This document shows, piece by piece, positions 35,303 through 45,506 of a stretch of DNA of 64,000 bases (its first letter is position 1; each line of letters begins with the position of its first letter). The translations under genes and the position numbers were made by a program. This stretch comes from Prostheceraeus crozeri (taxonomy: Eukaryota > Platyhelminthes > Polycladida > Euryleptidae), in the NCBI GenBank assembly GCA_907163375.1, contig CAJQUW010006411.1, positions 27,589 through 91,588 of the forward strand, read 5' to 3'. The notes under the pieces were generated by a model that ran no database searches, was not told the DNA's origin, and saw nothing but the letters and a program-made list of their open reading frames with translations.

Positions 35303-36364
35303 ATGCCGAAATACAATAATGTGAAGACCAGTTTCAAACTGTGTCAATGCCGGAAGGTATTCCGAGCTGACGCCTTCAAGAAGCACGCTTGCACTAGCAA
35401 GAAACAGATAGGGGTCGGTCGCTACTATTGCGGAGCCCACAAAATCAGTCGCTTAAGTGAGCGGTTGGAGGATTGGCACTCACAACACAGCGAGTGTCAA
35501 ACAGGCGAAGTAGGCGAAGAAGAACGGAGTTCACTCTTCGCCACTGAGCTCCGTTCTTTGGAGCTACAATCCGCCAACGAGCAAGAACGGAGTTCACTCT
35601 TCACCACTGAGGCCACTGAGCTACAATCCGCCATTGAAGCGATTGCCGCTGTATCCTCGCTTAGTAGCGAGAGCTCGCTGTCCAGCAGCGATAGTGAGGA
35701 GGAGGAGGAGGGAGAGCTACAGTCGCAACCTATCGAGGACGTCGACCTCGATCGCGAGACGCCTACAGCCGTGACTGCGAGCGGAATTGCAACACAATGT
35801 CGCAATTTTGTCAAGCACCCGCCGGTGATCGCCGAACGGGATAGACTAAAGAAAGAGGTGGAGAAGTTGAAGGAGGAGGCCTTCTCATACAAGGCAAAGT
35901 ATGAGGACCTAAAGAACGTGGCCGGAGAGATGAAGAAGGTGAAGGAGAGATTAAGCGAGCGGGATGGCGAGTTGGAGCAGGAGAGGCTCAAGACTCTCGA
36001 GGGGAAAGCCAGAGAAGAGGCTTTGCTAGCAAAGAGGGAAAGTAGGGAGAAGGAGATACGAAGGTTGAAGGAGGAAGTGGAGAGACTCCGTGTGCAGATG
36101 GCTAAGGTGGTCGAGACGAACCACGAGCTGCACCGTTCGGCGCAGCTGGTGGATCGCGATCGAAGGGTGCGTTCCAGCCGTCTGCACATCCCTATTAGAA
36201 AGGGGAGAGTAGCAGAAACTCCTCTCTTGTACGAGCGTGGAAGAGGGGAGAAATGCTACTCTCGGGTGAAGAAAGGGGTGGAGTGTCTACACTTCACCTT
36301 CGATCATCGTGATCCGATCTCGAATTTCCTTTATGAGGAAGCGTCCGAGAAGATCTGTAAGTAA
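35303..36364 (+). CDS. Polinton coiled-coil protein with N-terminal Cys/His cluster
   Basis: 353 residues. The N-terminus has CQCRKVF, then FKKHAC and RYYCGAHK, a small Cys/His cluster that could bind zinc. Residues about 70-130 are low complexity with a duplicated ERSSLF-x-TE unit and a run of acidic Ser-Asp-Glu. Residues about 175-290 form a long Lys/Glu-rich coiled coil. I do not recognise the family. It is the leftmost gene and lies behind its own TATA promoter. A short GT-AG intron candidate (36,357-36,416) sits at the 3' end and would replace the last residues. Its position suggests an early or regulatory function, but this is inference. Confidence 0.6.
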   Translation: MPKYNNVKTSFKLCQCRKVFRADAFKKHACTSKKQIGVGRYYCGAHKISRLSERLEDWHSQHSECQTGEVGEEERSSLFATELRSLELQSANEQERSSLFTTEATELQSAIEAIAAVSSLSSESSLSSSDSEEEEEGELQSQPIEDVDLDRETPTAVTASGIATQCRNFVKHPPVIAERDRLKKEVEKLKEEAFSYKAKYEDLKNVAGEMKKVKERLSERDGELEQERLKTLEGKAREEALLAKRESREKEIRRLKEEVERLRVQMAKVVETNHELHRSAQLVDRDRRVRSSRLHIPIRKGRVAETPLLYERGRGEKCYSRVKKGVECLHFTFDHRDPISNFLYEEASEKICK

Positions 36365-36619
36365 AAATGACTAAATTAAAATGTAAGATGATAACTCACT
36401 ACTTCTTTCTTTACAGACATCCAAGAGAAGCGACCACCCGCCCCGTTGCCGGAGCCGCAGTCGAAACAGCAAGCCTGAGTCCCTATCACACACCCCGAGA
36501 ACGAACCACCGGCTCTCTTAAGGGCCACCATGGGGCAAGACATGATAGAACCTCCACGCGGTTTGCCCTGGGCAGTCTTCGGACTGGCGAATACTATCAT
36601 TAAGTTGAATCTGCTATCA

Positions 36620-37215
36620 GTCAACTTGAACGTTGCAAATGAAGTTCGGTGTAATACTTCCTTTCGACGGGCGTTCCTGTAAAGGGCGGCGGTGAAACCC
36701 GTAGCTATGTATACCGCAAGGGACATTCGGCAATGGTCAATCTTGTTAAACCTCTCTGCGTCATGTTTGCAAGTGATTGCCTCTGTCTCAACGTAGTATG
36801 CATTCGCGCCAGGGCGACATTTAGCCAACTGTCGAAGGTTGCCTAAAACTTTCCATTGCATACGTTATGAGAACCATGAGTTCTACCTGTCTCTATCAAT
36901 GAGATGAATTGATGAATGGAATGAAATGGGAGGACACTCACGCGCCACACGCAACATAACACACTTCTCTCTTCCGTAGTCTAACAAGCTCTTTACACAT
37001 GGATCGCAGTCGATTGCTATCCCTGAATCAGAAGTGTAAGCTATCTTAATTTTATTTGAAACAATTTAATCTACCATTATCAACCAAATGAAATGTTATA
37101 AGATTTGCAAGTTAAGCTAAGTGTGCTACTATTTCCAAATGAAAAAGTATACATGGTTAAATCATCCACTGAAGCCCCATTCAAGTAAGTCAGTATGAAA
37201 GCAAAGATAATACGA
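36620..37215. other. Polinton inter-gene stretch with a diverged internal repeat
   Basis: The segment near 36,640-36,830 resembles 34,680-34,850 (shared blocks such as TGTAATA, GGGCGGCGG/GGGACGGCGG and TCTCAACGTAG). I see no convincing gene; the minus frame at 36,376-36,861 has no known motif. Confidence 0.35.
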
Positions 37216-37227
37216 AATAAAAATTTA

Positions 37228-37674
37228 TTATGGCATGTATTTCAAAAGGTCTTCATCGTCAATATCGTCCCAGAGTCTGGCTTCACATAGATCACAAAAA
37301 CAGTTCACTTGCTTCAATCGTTCTTCTACTGCGAGCCTCACTTTGTCGATATACTCCCACTCCGCCATAGTTCGTGGCTGGGAGTTAGGGGTGTACCACT
37401 CCCATAATTGGTGGAGGAATTTGGTGCTGGTGATCTCCATCACATCGTCAGTATCGTACTGGAGATACTTCCACCTCACGCCTGTTAAGTCGGGACACTC
37501 CTTCTCACATACACTCTCTTCGTCGTCCGCTGCTAATGACAACTTTCTGATATTGTCCAGTCGGTACACCTTCTCTACCTTCCCCTTCGTTGGAGCGTTT
37601 GGTGCAACGAGCGCCCTTGGTGATGAGCATGGAGAAGAGAATTTTGTGTTTGGTGTTGTCGGAGGGCTTGTCAT
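37228..37674 (-). CDS. Small acidic Polinton protein, unknown
   Basis: 148 residues: a Pro/Ser/Thr-rich N-terminus, a Trp/Tyr-containing middle (VRWKYLQYDTDDVMEITSTK, LHQLWEWYTP) and a C-terminus with CFCDLCEARLWDDIDDED, where two cysteine pairs could bind metal. It runs opposite to the polymerase gene and may share its promoter near 37,775. I do not recognise the family. Confidence 0.5.
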   Translation of the reverse strand: MTSPPTTPNTKFSSPCSSPRALVAPNAPTKGKVEKVYRLDNIRKLSLAADDEESVCEKECPDLTGVRWKYLQYDTDDVMEITSTKFLHQLWEWYTPNSQPRTMAEWEYIDKVRLAVEERLKQVNCFCDLCEARLWDDIDDEDLLKYMP

Positions 37675-37724
37675 GTTGACTGTGAATAATAACTTTGAAA
37701 TGTTTTCTAATTCTTAAGTATCAA

Positions 37725-37960
37725 CAAGCAACCAATCAGAATGAACAGCCAATGAATGATGAATATGAAAGTATATATGTAAAGTGACATCCGTGTCATT
37801 TCACTCTGTCTTTGAGACGTGTAAGTAAAGTGTTCTCTGGCGAATTCTATATTTGAGGCGTACAAGTGAACTGCTCTCTCGTGAATTCCAAATTTGAGTG
37901 AAGTCTCTATCTTGTTGAAGTATCAACCTTAAACATAATTTCGTTGAAATGGTAAGTTAA
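37725..37960 (+). promoter_or_regulatory. Polinton promoter 2 (CCAAT boxes plus TATA), possibly bidirectional
   Basis: CCAAT at about 37,731 and 37,748, and GTATATATG at 37,771-37,780. Transcription rightward would lead to an ATG at 37,949-37,951 that is directly followed by a GTAAGT donor. Leftward, the small acidic gene starts 100 bases away. Confidence 0.5.
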
Positions 37961-38138
37961 GGAATTCATCAGTCATCTCCCTCAAACGTGTGGCTAATAG
38001 CATCTTCCTCAATTTCAGGCATCAACTTCATCACCAACGCCCTCCCTTCTCGAGGAAAGTTTAGAGTTGTTGAGTCAAGGTAGGTTGTAACAATACACTG
38101 AGACTTGAACAGAGATGATAGAATGATTTCTCTTTCAG
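37949..38138 (+). other. Short 5' exons and introns upstream of the polymerase frame
   Basis: The ATG at 37,949 is followed by GTAAGT; GT-AG introns at 37,952-38,018 and 38,080-38,138 are plausible. The exon between them begins with codons for A-S-T, as does the second exon of the gene at the opposite end. How these exons connect to the polymerase frame is not settled from sequence alone. Confidence 0.4.
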
Positions 38139-38184
38139 GTGATACCAGTCCCATCTCGAGCGAGTCGGTAAACAACAGCGATCC

Positions 38185-41100
38185 ATGTCAACATTGTCGC
38201 GGGAATGCAACGATCGGGAATGTGCTGACTGTGGGCACATCTTCACGAGGAAGCGTGATCTCGTCCGACACATCAAGCGAGGTGTTTGTAGACCTAAGTC
38301 AGCATCAATCTCCGAAGGTGGGGATGATTCTGTTAACGATGTCTCCTTTTCTTGCGATTTATGCATTCAGTCTTTTGAGTCACATTTTGAACTATCTTCA
38401 CATAGACTTCGACATACACACAGTGACGATAGTTATACTAACAGCACCTCCTCTATCCGACTCTCTGAAGTGTCGATAAATAATTTAGTGAGGAACTACC
38501 AGATGGAATCCTCAGAAACCATTACTGACTTTGAAGAATGGTTTCATCAAAATTCATCTTTGATTGGTGCGCTCTTCAACAATTTAGTCAATTTTAGAAT
38601 GAAGGCGCTCATCTATCTCAAAATAAAATATGTAAAAATCGACCACCATACTGGTCAAATAGTAGAGAGGTTGGAGTTTCACATACCCTCCTCTCCTGCA
38701 ACCGAAGTTGTAGACTGCGAGTCTTGGATAAATTTTCATATCCAAGGGTTAAAATTAAACATAGATAAATTTAACGAGCGTGATAGTGGACTCGTTTTTG
38801 ATGGTATTGAGACCGCCATGATTAAAATCACTTTATTAGAGAACTACTCTGGACGAGGCTCCTTTAAACTTCCGAAAAATTTAAGAAATAAAGCAGCAGT
38901 CATTTCTGTAGATTGCGAATCGCAATGTTTTAAGTATGCCGTCCTCTCCATTCTCCACTATAATGATGTACAGAATAGCCGATACCGTAAGAGTAAGTAT
39001 CAACAGTGGGAGAATGAATTAAAGTTTGATGACTGCAATAGTGAAGATATGAAAATTAAAGATATAGAAAAATTTGAAAAATTGAACAACATCAAAATAG
39101 TTCTCCATGTTTGGGAAAAGGGATTGAAGGGTGTCCGCTACAACTCGCGTTCGAGTTGTTATGACCACGTTGTCAACCTTTTATTAGTAAGACAGGATGA
39201 TAGTGAGGAATGGCACTACTGCGGTATTCCCAAAATTTCTCGCTTATACCACCACCTAAGAAATTCTAGCTCATCAGAGATTTATTACTGTGACAGATGC
39301 ATTCGGAACTTTAGGAGTAAAAACAAATTTGAAACTCATTACGAATGGTGTAAGCGAGGTAAACTACAAATGGAGCGCATGCCCAAAAATAAGGAGTTTT
39401 CATATAGAGAGAATGGCGATGAACTAAGTCCTCTTCGTGTCATCTATGCCGACATCGAATGCTATATCGATGATAACACCCATCGAGCAGCAGCCATTTC
39501 CTGCTATGAAGTATGGCATGACCATTTCCAAAATAGAAAAAATAAAATGCACGTCTGGCAAGGTGAGGATTGTATTTACCAATTCCTACAATTCCTCGAA
39601 CAGGCTGTAAAATTTCAACAAAAGTATGATGGTGAACTCTATCGCAGATCATTGCATATGACAGCAGATGATCAAGCAAAATTTGATAGTTGCAACGTTT
39701 GCCTCAAATGTAGGAAAACATTTGATGATGATAAGATTAAGAAAGTGCGCGACCATGATCACATCACTGGTAAATTTAGAAACGCACTATGTTCAAAATG
39801 CAATTTTTCACTTAGGATGAAACGGCGTACATTACCCGTCATTTTCCATAATTTCAAGGGCTACGACAGCCATATGATAATAAAAGGAGGTTTAGGTCAA
39901 ATGAAAGAGTGGAAGCTTGATGTAATAGCACAAACGAGAGAGAAGTTTATGGCCATGACAGCAAAAGTGCCTGTCGATAAAACTAAAGAAAATAAGACGG
40001 TCTATTTTGATATAAAATTTTTAGATTCCTACCAATTTATGACTGCATCACTGGCCTCTCTCGTACAAAATCTAAAGTCTCTTCCACTAACACAAAATCT
40101 TAAGAAACAATATCCAAATCTAACCGATGAAGTCATCACACGGAAAGGAGTCTTTCCATATGCATATTTTGATGCGATTAGTAAACTCGGCGAGACTTCT
40201 CTTCCGCCCATAGATAAATTTAAAAATGATTTGACCGGCGCAGAATGTAAGACCGAAGATTATGATCATGCACAAGATGCATGGATAAAATTTGACTGCC
40301 ATACATTTGGCGAATATATGATTGCCTATCTTAAGTTAGATGTATTTTTGCTGGCTGATGTATTTCAGGAGTTTCGACGAGTGGCATTAGAAGAAGATAA
40401 GTTAGATCCCGTCCACTTTGTCAGTCTGCCAGCCATGTCATTTAAGTCTGCTTTTAAAATGACTGGTGAGACCATTCATCTCTTACAAGATCCAGAGATG
40501 TATAATTTATTTGAGCGAGGAATTCGCGGTGGTCTCACATTTGTAAATAAACATAGGTTAAAATCAAAATTAGTAGGCGATGATCAGACTCATCTTAAGT
40601 ATTATGACCAAAATAATTTATATGGTAGTTCACTATCCAAACCACTCCCTCACTCTGAGTTTAGCTGGTTAGATGATAGTGAAATTCAGCATCTCTCCAA
40701 CCCTTCTAACATACTAGCAATTCCAGATGAAGGTGATTGGGGATATTATTTTGAGATAGATCTAATCTATCCAAATAATATTAAACATAAAACCGTAGAT
40801 TTTCCACTCGCACCCGAATCAGGTGAAGTGACCAAAGATATGTTTTCCGACTTTATGAAACAATTTCATAAAGATTTAGAATCATGCGGTCAACCCGACT
40901 ATAAGCCTTGCCGCAAACTTTTACTCACCCAATATGATAAGGAAAACTATCTAGTCCACTTTAGCATCTTAAAATTTTATTTAGAAATGGGCATGATTTT
41001 AAAAAGAGTTCACCGCATTATTAAATTTAGACAGAAAGCCTTCCTCAAACCATATATTGATAGCAACAGCCAGAAACGTGCACTAGCCCAAAATAATTTT

Positions 41101-41955
41101 GAAAAAGATTTTTATAAGTATAAGAATAATAGTCTATTTGGTAAGACGATGGAGGATGTTAGAAAACGTGTAAACTATAAACTAGTCAATGATGTTACAA
41201 AATTTAAGAAATTGGTCTCATCACCTCTATTCATCGATAGAGACATTATCGATGAGGACCTTGTAGGTGTTAAAATGATAAAATCTGAAGTTGAGTTGTG
41301 CAAGCCCATCTATATTGGCCAAGCTGTACTAGATTACTCTAAGCTTGAAATGTACCAACTCTTTTATAAAATACTAAAACCATGTCCTCTCGTAAAAGAG
41401 GTTCGTTTGTTGGGTGGTGATACAGATAGTTTCTTCTTAGCCATTACCACTCAAAAAGATTTAAATTTCAATGAAGTAGGAAAATCTTTAGAAAGATATT
41501 TTGATACATCAAATTATCCTACTGATCACCCACTCTACTCCATCAAAAATAAGGCAAAACTTGGCTGCTTTAAGGATGAGACAGCAGGGAAGGAAATAGA
41601 TGAAATGATTCTCCTCCGACCAAAAATGTACAGTATGAAATTAAGGGATAGCGACGATAGTATTAAGCGTGCTAAAGGCATATCAAGATCATTGGTCTCT
41701 AACATGAAACATAAAAATTTCAGGAAAGCCTATAGAAATAAAAATATAACGTTTGTCAATATGACAATCTTAAAATCTAAGTCGCATGAGATCAAAACTC
41801 ATACTTTTAGGAAACGGGCGCTTTCAGCATGGGAGGATAAGAGGTGCTGGTTAGAACATAACATATCTCTTCCACATGGACATCCTGACACAAACATACC
41901 ACCACCCAAAAGAATTAAACTCACACTACCACATTCAGGAGACGTCTTAGCATAA
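38185..41955 (+). CDS. Polinton DNA polymerase B, protein-primed type
   Basis: 1,256 residues; copies the element's DNA. Layout: C2H2-like fingers at about 13-36 (CADCGHIFTRKRDLVRHIKR) and 55-78; a conserved pre-polymerase domain at about 105-225; another finger near 370 (YYCDRCIRNF); exonuclease motif I YADIECYID at about 420; an HNH/endonuclease VII-like Cys/His segment DHDHITGKFRNALCSKCN at about 520-540; exonuclease II FHNFKGYDSHMI at about 553; exonuclease III YLKLDVFLLADVF at about 715; polymerase motif A YYDQNNLYG at about 806; motif B YKNNSLFGKTMEDVRKR at about 980; motif C GGDTDSFF at about 1080; and KMYSM near 1145. All catalytic motifs are in place. A tail-to-tail poly(A) signal pair lies at 42,103-42,122. 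Confidence 0.95.
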   Translation: MSTLSRECNDRECADCGHIFTRKRDLVRHIKRGVCRPKSASISEGGDDSVNDVSFSCDLCIQSFESHFELSSHRLRHTHSDDSYTNSTSSIRLSEVSINNLVRNYQMESSETITDFEEWFHQNSSLIGALFNNLVNFRMKALIYLKIKYVKIDHHTGQIVERLEFHIPSSPATEVVDCESWINFHIQGLKLNIDKFNERDSGLVFDGIETAMIKITLLENYSGRGSFKLPKNLRNKAAVISVDCESQCFKYAVLSILHYNDVQNSRYRKSKYQQWENELKFDDCNSEDMKIKDIEKFEKLNNIKIVLHVWEKGLKGVRYNSRSSCYDHVVNLLLVRQDDSEEWHYCGIPKISRLYHHLRNSSSSEIYYCDRCIRNFRSKNKFETHYEWCKRGKLQMERMPKNKEFSYRENGDELSPLRVIYADIECYIDDNTHRAAAISCYEVWHDHFQNRKNKMHVWQGEDCIYQFLQFLEQAVKFQQKYDGELYRRSLHMTADDQAKFDSCNVCLKCRKTFDDDKIKKVRDHDHITGKFRNALCSKCNFSLRMKRRTLPVIFHNFKGYDSHMIIKGGLGQMKEWKLDVIAQTREKFMAMTAKVPVDKTKENKTVYFDIKFLDSYQFMTASLASLVQNLKSLPLTQNLKKQYPNLTDEVITRKGVFPYAYFDAISKLGETSLPPIDKFKNDLTGAECKTEDYDHAQDAWIKFDCHTFGEYMIAYLKLDVFLLADVFQEFRRVALEEDKLDPVHFVSLPAMSFKSAFKMTGETIHLLQDPEMYNLFERGIRGGLTFVNKHRLKSKLVGDDQTHLKYYDQNNLYGSSLSKPLPHSEFSWLDDSEIQHLSNPSNILAIPDEGDWGYYFEIDLIYPNNIKHKTVDFPLAPESGEVTKDMFSDFMKQFHKDLESCGQPDYKPCRKLLLTQYDKENYLVHFSILKFYLEMGMILKRVHRIIKFRQKAFLKPYIDSNSQKRALAQNNFEKDFYKYKNNSLFGKTMEDVRKRVNYKLVNDVTKFKKLVSSPLFIDRDIIDEDLVGVKMIKSEVELCKPIYIGQAVLDYSKLEMYQLFYKILKPCPLVKEVRLLGGDTDSFFLAITTQKDLNFNEVGKSLERYFDTSNYPTDHPLYSIKNKAKLGCFKDETAGKEIDEMILLRPKMYSMKLRDSDDSIKRAKGISRSLVSNMKHKNFRKAYRNKNITFVNMTILKSKSHEIKTHTFRKRALSAWEDKRCWLEHNISLPHGHPDTNIPPPKRIKLTLPHSGDVLA

Positions 41956-42099
41956 TCATCCTTAACTTAGTATTTTCATGTTGATTTCTGTAGATAAACA
42001 TTGCTGTTTTATGTATCGCATTAGATCGTTTCTTCCTTGTGAATATATGCCTACAGTCAGCCCATTCCCCCTATATCTGTGAAAAGACTTTTTCATACA

Positions 42100-42124
42100 C
42101 ATATTTTTATTTCAATAAACATAT
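42100..42124. terminator. Convergent poly(A) signals
   Basis: TTTTTATTTCAATAAACA serves both strands: AATAAA for the polymerase gene and, on the complement, AATAAA for the minus-strand capsid-associated genes. Confidence 0.6.
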
Positions 42125-42134
42125 CACAATGACT

Positions 42135-43663
42135 TCACTTTGTTTTCCGAAACACTAAAGTTACGAGGGATTTAGTATCTTTCACATGGATGCACTCTTG
42201 TAAACCATTGGTAATTTTGATAGCAATAGAGGGTATAGTTTGTTTGACGACGGGATGATAGAAAATAGATTCAAACATCTTCTCGACTATTCCATATGAA
42301 GCGTCTTTATCATGAATGAAATCACGTAAAATGTATTCTTTTTTCTCACCAACAGAAATAGGTAGAATCAAATCACTTTGAATGTAAAGGTGCTGTTCAT
42401 GTTTATCAAGTGTCATTGGTGTTTCTATACCAATCGTATGCGCAGCAGTAAACACAGTTTGTAGCATTGAAAAACCAAAGAGTTTTTTCAAATTTTTACT
42501 CAATTGACATTGAATGTCATCACCCAGTTTCAGAACAACGCGTTGATTTTCAATTGAAAACGAAATGTGGTGTGTCTTTACATCATATTTACTTTTCATC
42601 ACATGCTTCAACTTCTGTTGTATATAAGGATTTACTACATGAATGAAGCTTTCAACTGTATGATATAGACGCGGCATTATATTGATAGCAACTTTAGATT
42701 CTTCATAAGACTGGTAAATTTTCTTGATGCGATCGCCATAGATGTCCACCCACCATTCATCATTAACTGAATCAGCTTTAGTGTGATATTCATGAGAAGC
42801 ATACACCACACCGCTTCCAATAATAGGTGTATAATGTCTTACAAAATGACGCAAGGTTGGAGAGAAATAAACTGTAAGTTTGTCATTATATTTCTGAATG
42901 ACCAACTTATTTTTGTCCGCCATAATTTTCTCTCCATACTTCTTACCCACAGTCTCATTCCATCGTTTTACTAACTCAATAAGTGATAAAGGTTGAACAC
43001 CACGCTTTTTCAAAATGATGCGTTCTTCACATTCTACAACATCTTCATCAAATATTTTAAATTTATAATGAAATTTGTTGATTCGATTTGAATAAACTTT
43101 TTAACATTTGCAGTAGCAATTGACGTTAGATGTAGTCCATGGCCAAAACCGAGATGCGGATAGAATTCATTATCCAACCTCAGTGTAAGACCTTTAGTAA
43201 AAGAATGAAAGCGAAGGAACTGTCTCCCACTCCAATGATAGATAGTAAACTCATAAACTTTCTGATCCTTATTCTTCATGATGGAAGTATTACCACTATT
43301 GAATGCCTTAATAATTTTCTCATTCCCAAATGGACCATAATAATCTGATTTTATCTGAATCCATTCATAGTTCCACTTTCCATCTGACGTTAAATTGTAT
43401 GGGAACTGGAATGCATTATTCATCGTTATTCCATTATGGGTGCGAGGAGTCAATATCATTTCTTCCACATCATTCACATTCTGAATATTGCTATCATAGC
43501 AAATACTAGAAACGCCAACCTCCCATTCACCTTCTAAATGTAGTGGGCGATTTAATTCTACTCGATAGTCTGATGGTTTATTTTTGGGAAATTTATTCAT
43601 AGAAGCATTACTGGGCAAGTAGATTAGAAACGAGTCCTTATTTTCACTTTCCATATTATTCAC
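42135..43663 (-). CDS. Polinton WEVG-motif virion-associated protein, second copy
   Basis: The N-terminal portion reads FLIYLPSNASMNKFPKNKPS followed by LHLEGEWEVGVSSICYDS. The C-terminal portion ends with a strand pattern similar to the end of the neighbouring 466-residue protein. The F-x-SN...L-x-G-x-WEVG-x-x-x-I-x-Y start is common in Polinton accessory proteins of invertebrates, and I regard it as structural (penton, fibre or minor capsid are all possible). It is related to the upstream gene and about the same total length. The region is counted among the probable breaks of the element. Confidence 0.55.
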
Positions 43664-43691
43664 ATTGGAGAAAAATATGAATGCGTTTGCA

Positions 43692-45092
43692 TTAACTCTT
43701 CATTCGGAAATGGAGTGTGATACTTGTCACAGCGTCTTTATGAAAAGGAATCAACGCACCAGCATCGTCATATATGGCAATATCAATCTGTGGTATATAG
43801 TTTGATTTCAAGTCTGTATAATGCACTTTCTTAAAAGTATGCTCAGATAAAATACTGCAGCTTTTTGGTTGGTATGGTATCATTGCTAAAAGTGGAGCTT
43901 CAGCATCTCCCACACGCACATCTTCACCAATATTGGAATATAACTGAAAATAGTTAATACGACGCGATAATGATAGATGCGCGCTAGCTTTTGTCACAGT
44001 ACCACTTTTAAACGTATTTTGATCAAAGCCCAAAATGTCCTTTAGGGTATTGTCCATGATCAGCTCAATATTTTTCCCGCTAACACGAAGAGATGGCACA
44101 CCTTCTTTTTCAGAAAACGAAATATGTTCATCTTGAATCACTTCATTCAAATAATCTATTGCCATCTTAACTGAAGTGATCATGCGAGGTGTCAACACTC
44201 TTGTTCTATGTGAGATTCCACTCAAAGGCTCTACACACTTTCTGTATAAAGATACCGACCATTCTGTATCAACTTGATTTGATCCATCACATTTCAAATA
44301 GCGCATATCAAATTTTCCATGAACGGCCGCAGAGCGATGTCGCAAGAACTGATGAAAATCTTCTGAACAAACTAATACTAGATCATCATCATCATCTAAT
44401 TTACTAATGACGATTTGATCCGTTGATTTCGTATAAGTCAATGTTGCCACTTGTTTACCATCAACTCGAAGGAGAAAATTAAATTTCTTCACTAATGTTT
44501 CAGGAGTCATGTTTGTCTTTCTTGGCTTAATCACAATCTTCTTCAGCAATGTCTTTTCATTTTTCGGAATAAGATCCACATAAAAAGCTTTCTCTTTGTA
44601 AATCAAATCTTTACAACCACTTGGGTGGTAATTAACGTTATAATTATCATAGCTTGTTAAGGCGCTAGCGAGGTAACCTAAATCATTTCTTAAACTTGGA
44701 CTTAAACCAACAATCCAATCTTTCTCAACTACATGATGTACATAATTATGATCATCATTGTGCGGAGTAAATTGGATGATGTGTCTACCCTCTTTATTCA
44801 GGAAATCATATATAAACTTTTTACATGATAAGAGATCTTTCTTTGGCCACTGTGGAATGTATACTCGGCAGCCCTTTTCACATTGGTAAGCAGCTGTACG
44901 TCTCATATTAATAGTCATCACCTCATGATCAAAAGTATAGACACAGTTGCTATAAACAAGTTGAGTGACACCCACTTCCCACTTTCCATTTAGCTGTTGT
45001 GTATGATCAATGGGAGTAGAAAAGAGTGCGGCTCGATTACTAGCAAATCTCTTTGTAGCCGCATTGCTAAGCAAAATATGATAAAACGACAT
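43692..45092 (-). CDS. Polinton WEVG-motif virion-associated protein, first copy
   Basis: 466 residues. It starts FYHILLSNAATKRFASNRAA, then HTQQLNGKWEVGVTQLVYSN, the WEVG signature. The remainder is rich in predicted beta strands (for example LVKKFNFLLRVDGKQVATLT) and ends DAVTSITLHFRMKS. No catalytic motif. It pairs with the copy at 42,135-43,663 and lies 35 bases from the divergent small-protein gene at 45,128. It could be a penton-like or fibre-like capsid component; this is inferred from its conserved presence with capsid genes, not shown. Confidence 0.65.
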   Translation of the reverse strand: MSFYHILLSNAATKRFASNRAALFSTPIDHTQQLNGKWEVGVTQLVYSNCVYTFDHEVMTINMRRTAAYQCEKGCRVYIPQWPKKDLLSCKKFIYDFLNKEGRHIIQFTPHNDDHNYVHHVVEKDWIVGLSPSLRNDLGYLASALTSYDNYNVNYHPSGCKDLIYKEKAFYVDLIPKNEKTLLKKIVIKPRKTNMTPETLVKKFNFLLRVDGKQVATLTYTKSTDQIVISKLDDDDDLVLVCSEDFHQFLRHRSAAVHGKFDMRYLKCDGSNQVDTEWSVSLYRKCVEPLSGISHRTRVLTPRMITSVKMAIDYLNEVIQDEHISFSEKEGVPSLRVSGKNIELIMDNTLKDILGFDQNTFKSGTVTKASAHLSLSRRINYFQLYSNIGEDVRVGDAEAPLLAMIPYQPKSCSILSEHTFKKVHYTDLKSNYIPQIDIAIYDDAGALIPFHKDAVTSITLHFRMKS

Positions 45093-45127
45093 TTTTATAT
45101 TGCTGATCTGCGGCTTTGCATAACATC

Positions 45128-45484
45128 ATGAAGACTTGGATTTTGGACTCTCTACAATATATCAGAGTTGATCGTGATGGAAACGTGCATTTCAAAAATT
45201 CTCATGGTCATACATCAAGAGGTATTACATTAACATGGCGACAATTTGTCAACCTCAATGATATCATGAGGGATTTGGAATATTTTGAAACATTAAGATT
45301 CATCTCCTTGGGTGATCAAGTTTGGCTTCAACATTACAGAAATGAAATTCAAATCTGCCATTCTCATTCCGCAAACTGTTTCTCATTTCGCAAATACAAT
45401 TGGGAGAAGTATAGAAGATACATACATCGCTCCATCATGACATTTATTCGTCGTGAGTTCATCGCCCTACTATGCAAATCTTAA
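45128..45484 (+). CDS. Small Polinton protein A, possible PC4-like fold
   Basis: 118 residues from the ATG at 45,128 (an upstream TTG is less likely). It reads YIRVDRDGNVHFKNSHGH, then RGITLTWRQFVNLNDIMRDL, then GDQVWLQHYRNEIQICHSHS, then NWEKYRRYIHRSIMTFIRR. The beta-rich start followed by RGI-x-LT-x-x-QF-x-x-L and a helix is reminiscent of PC4/p15 transcription coactivator domains, which bind DNA and help TBP-dependent initiation. The resemblance is faint. It is a tandem paralogue of the next gene. Confidence 0.55.
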   Translation: MKTWILDSLQYIRVDRDGNVHFKNSHGHTSRGITLTWRQFVNLNDIMRDLEYFETLRFISLGDQVWLQHYRNEIQICHSHSANCFSFRKYNWEKYRRYIHRSIMTFIRREFIALLCKS

Positions 45485-45506
45485 TCAGACATGACTACCA
45501 CGCACC

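Noticed and set aside
35497-36189. 230-residue minus-strand frame, Ser/Leu-rich
   Set aside because: Antisense shadow of the Lys/Glu-rich coiled-coil gene; its composition is the complement of that repeat-like sequence.
36376-36861. 161-residue minus-strand frame
   Set aside because: No known motif, no start context, overlaps the end of the coiled-coil gene and a non-coding repeat.
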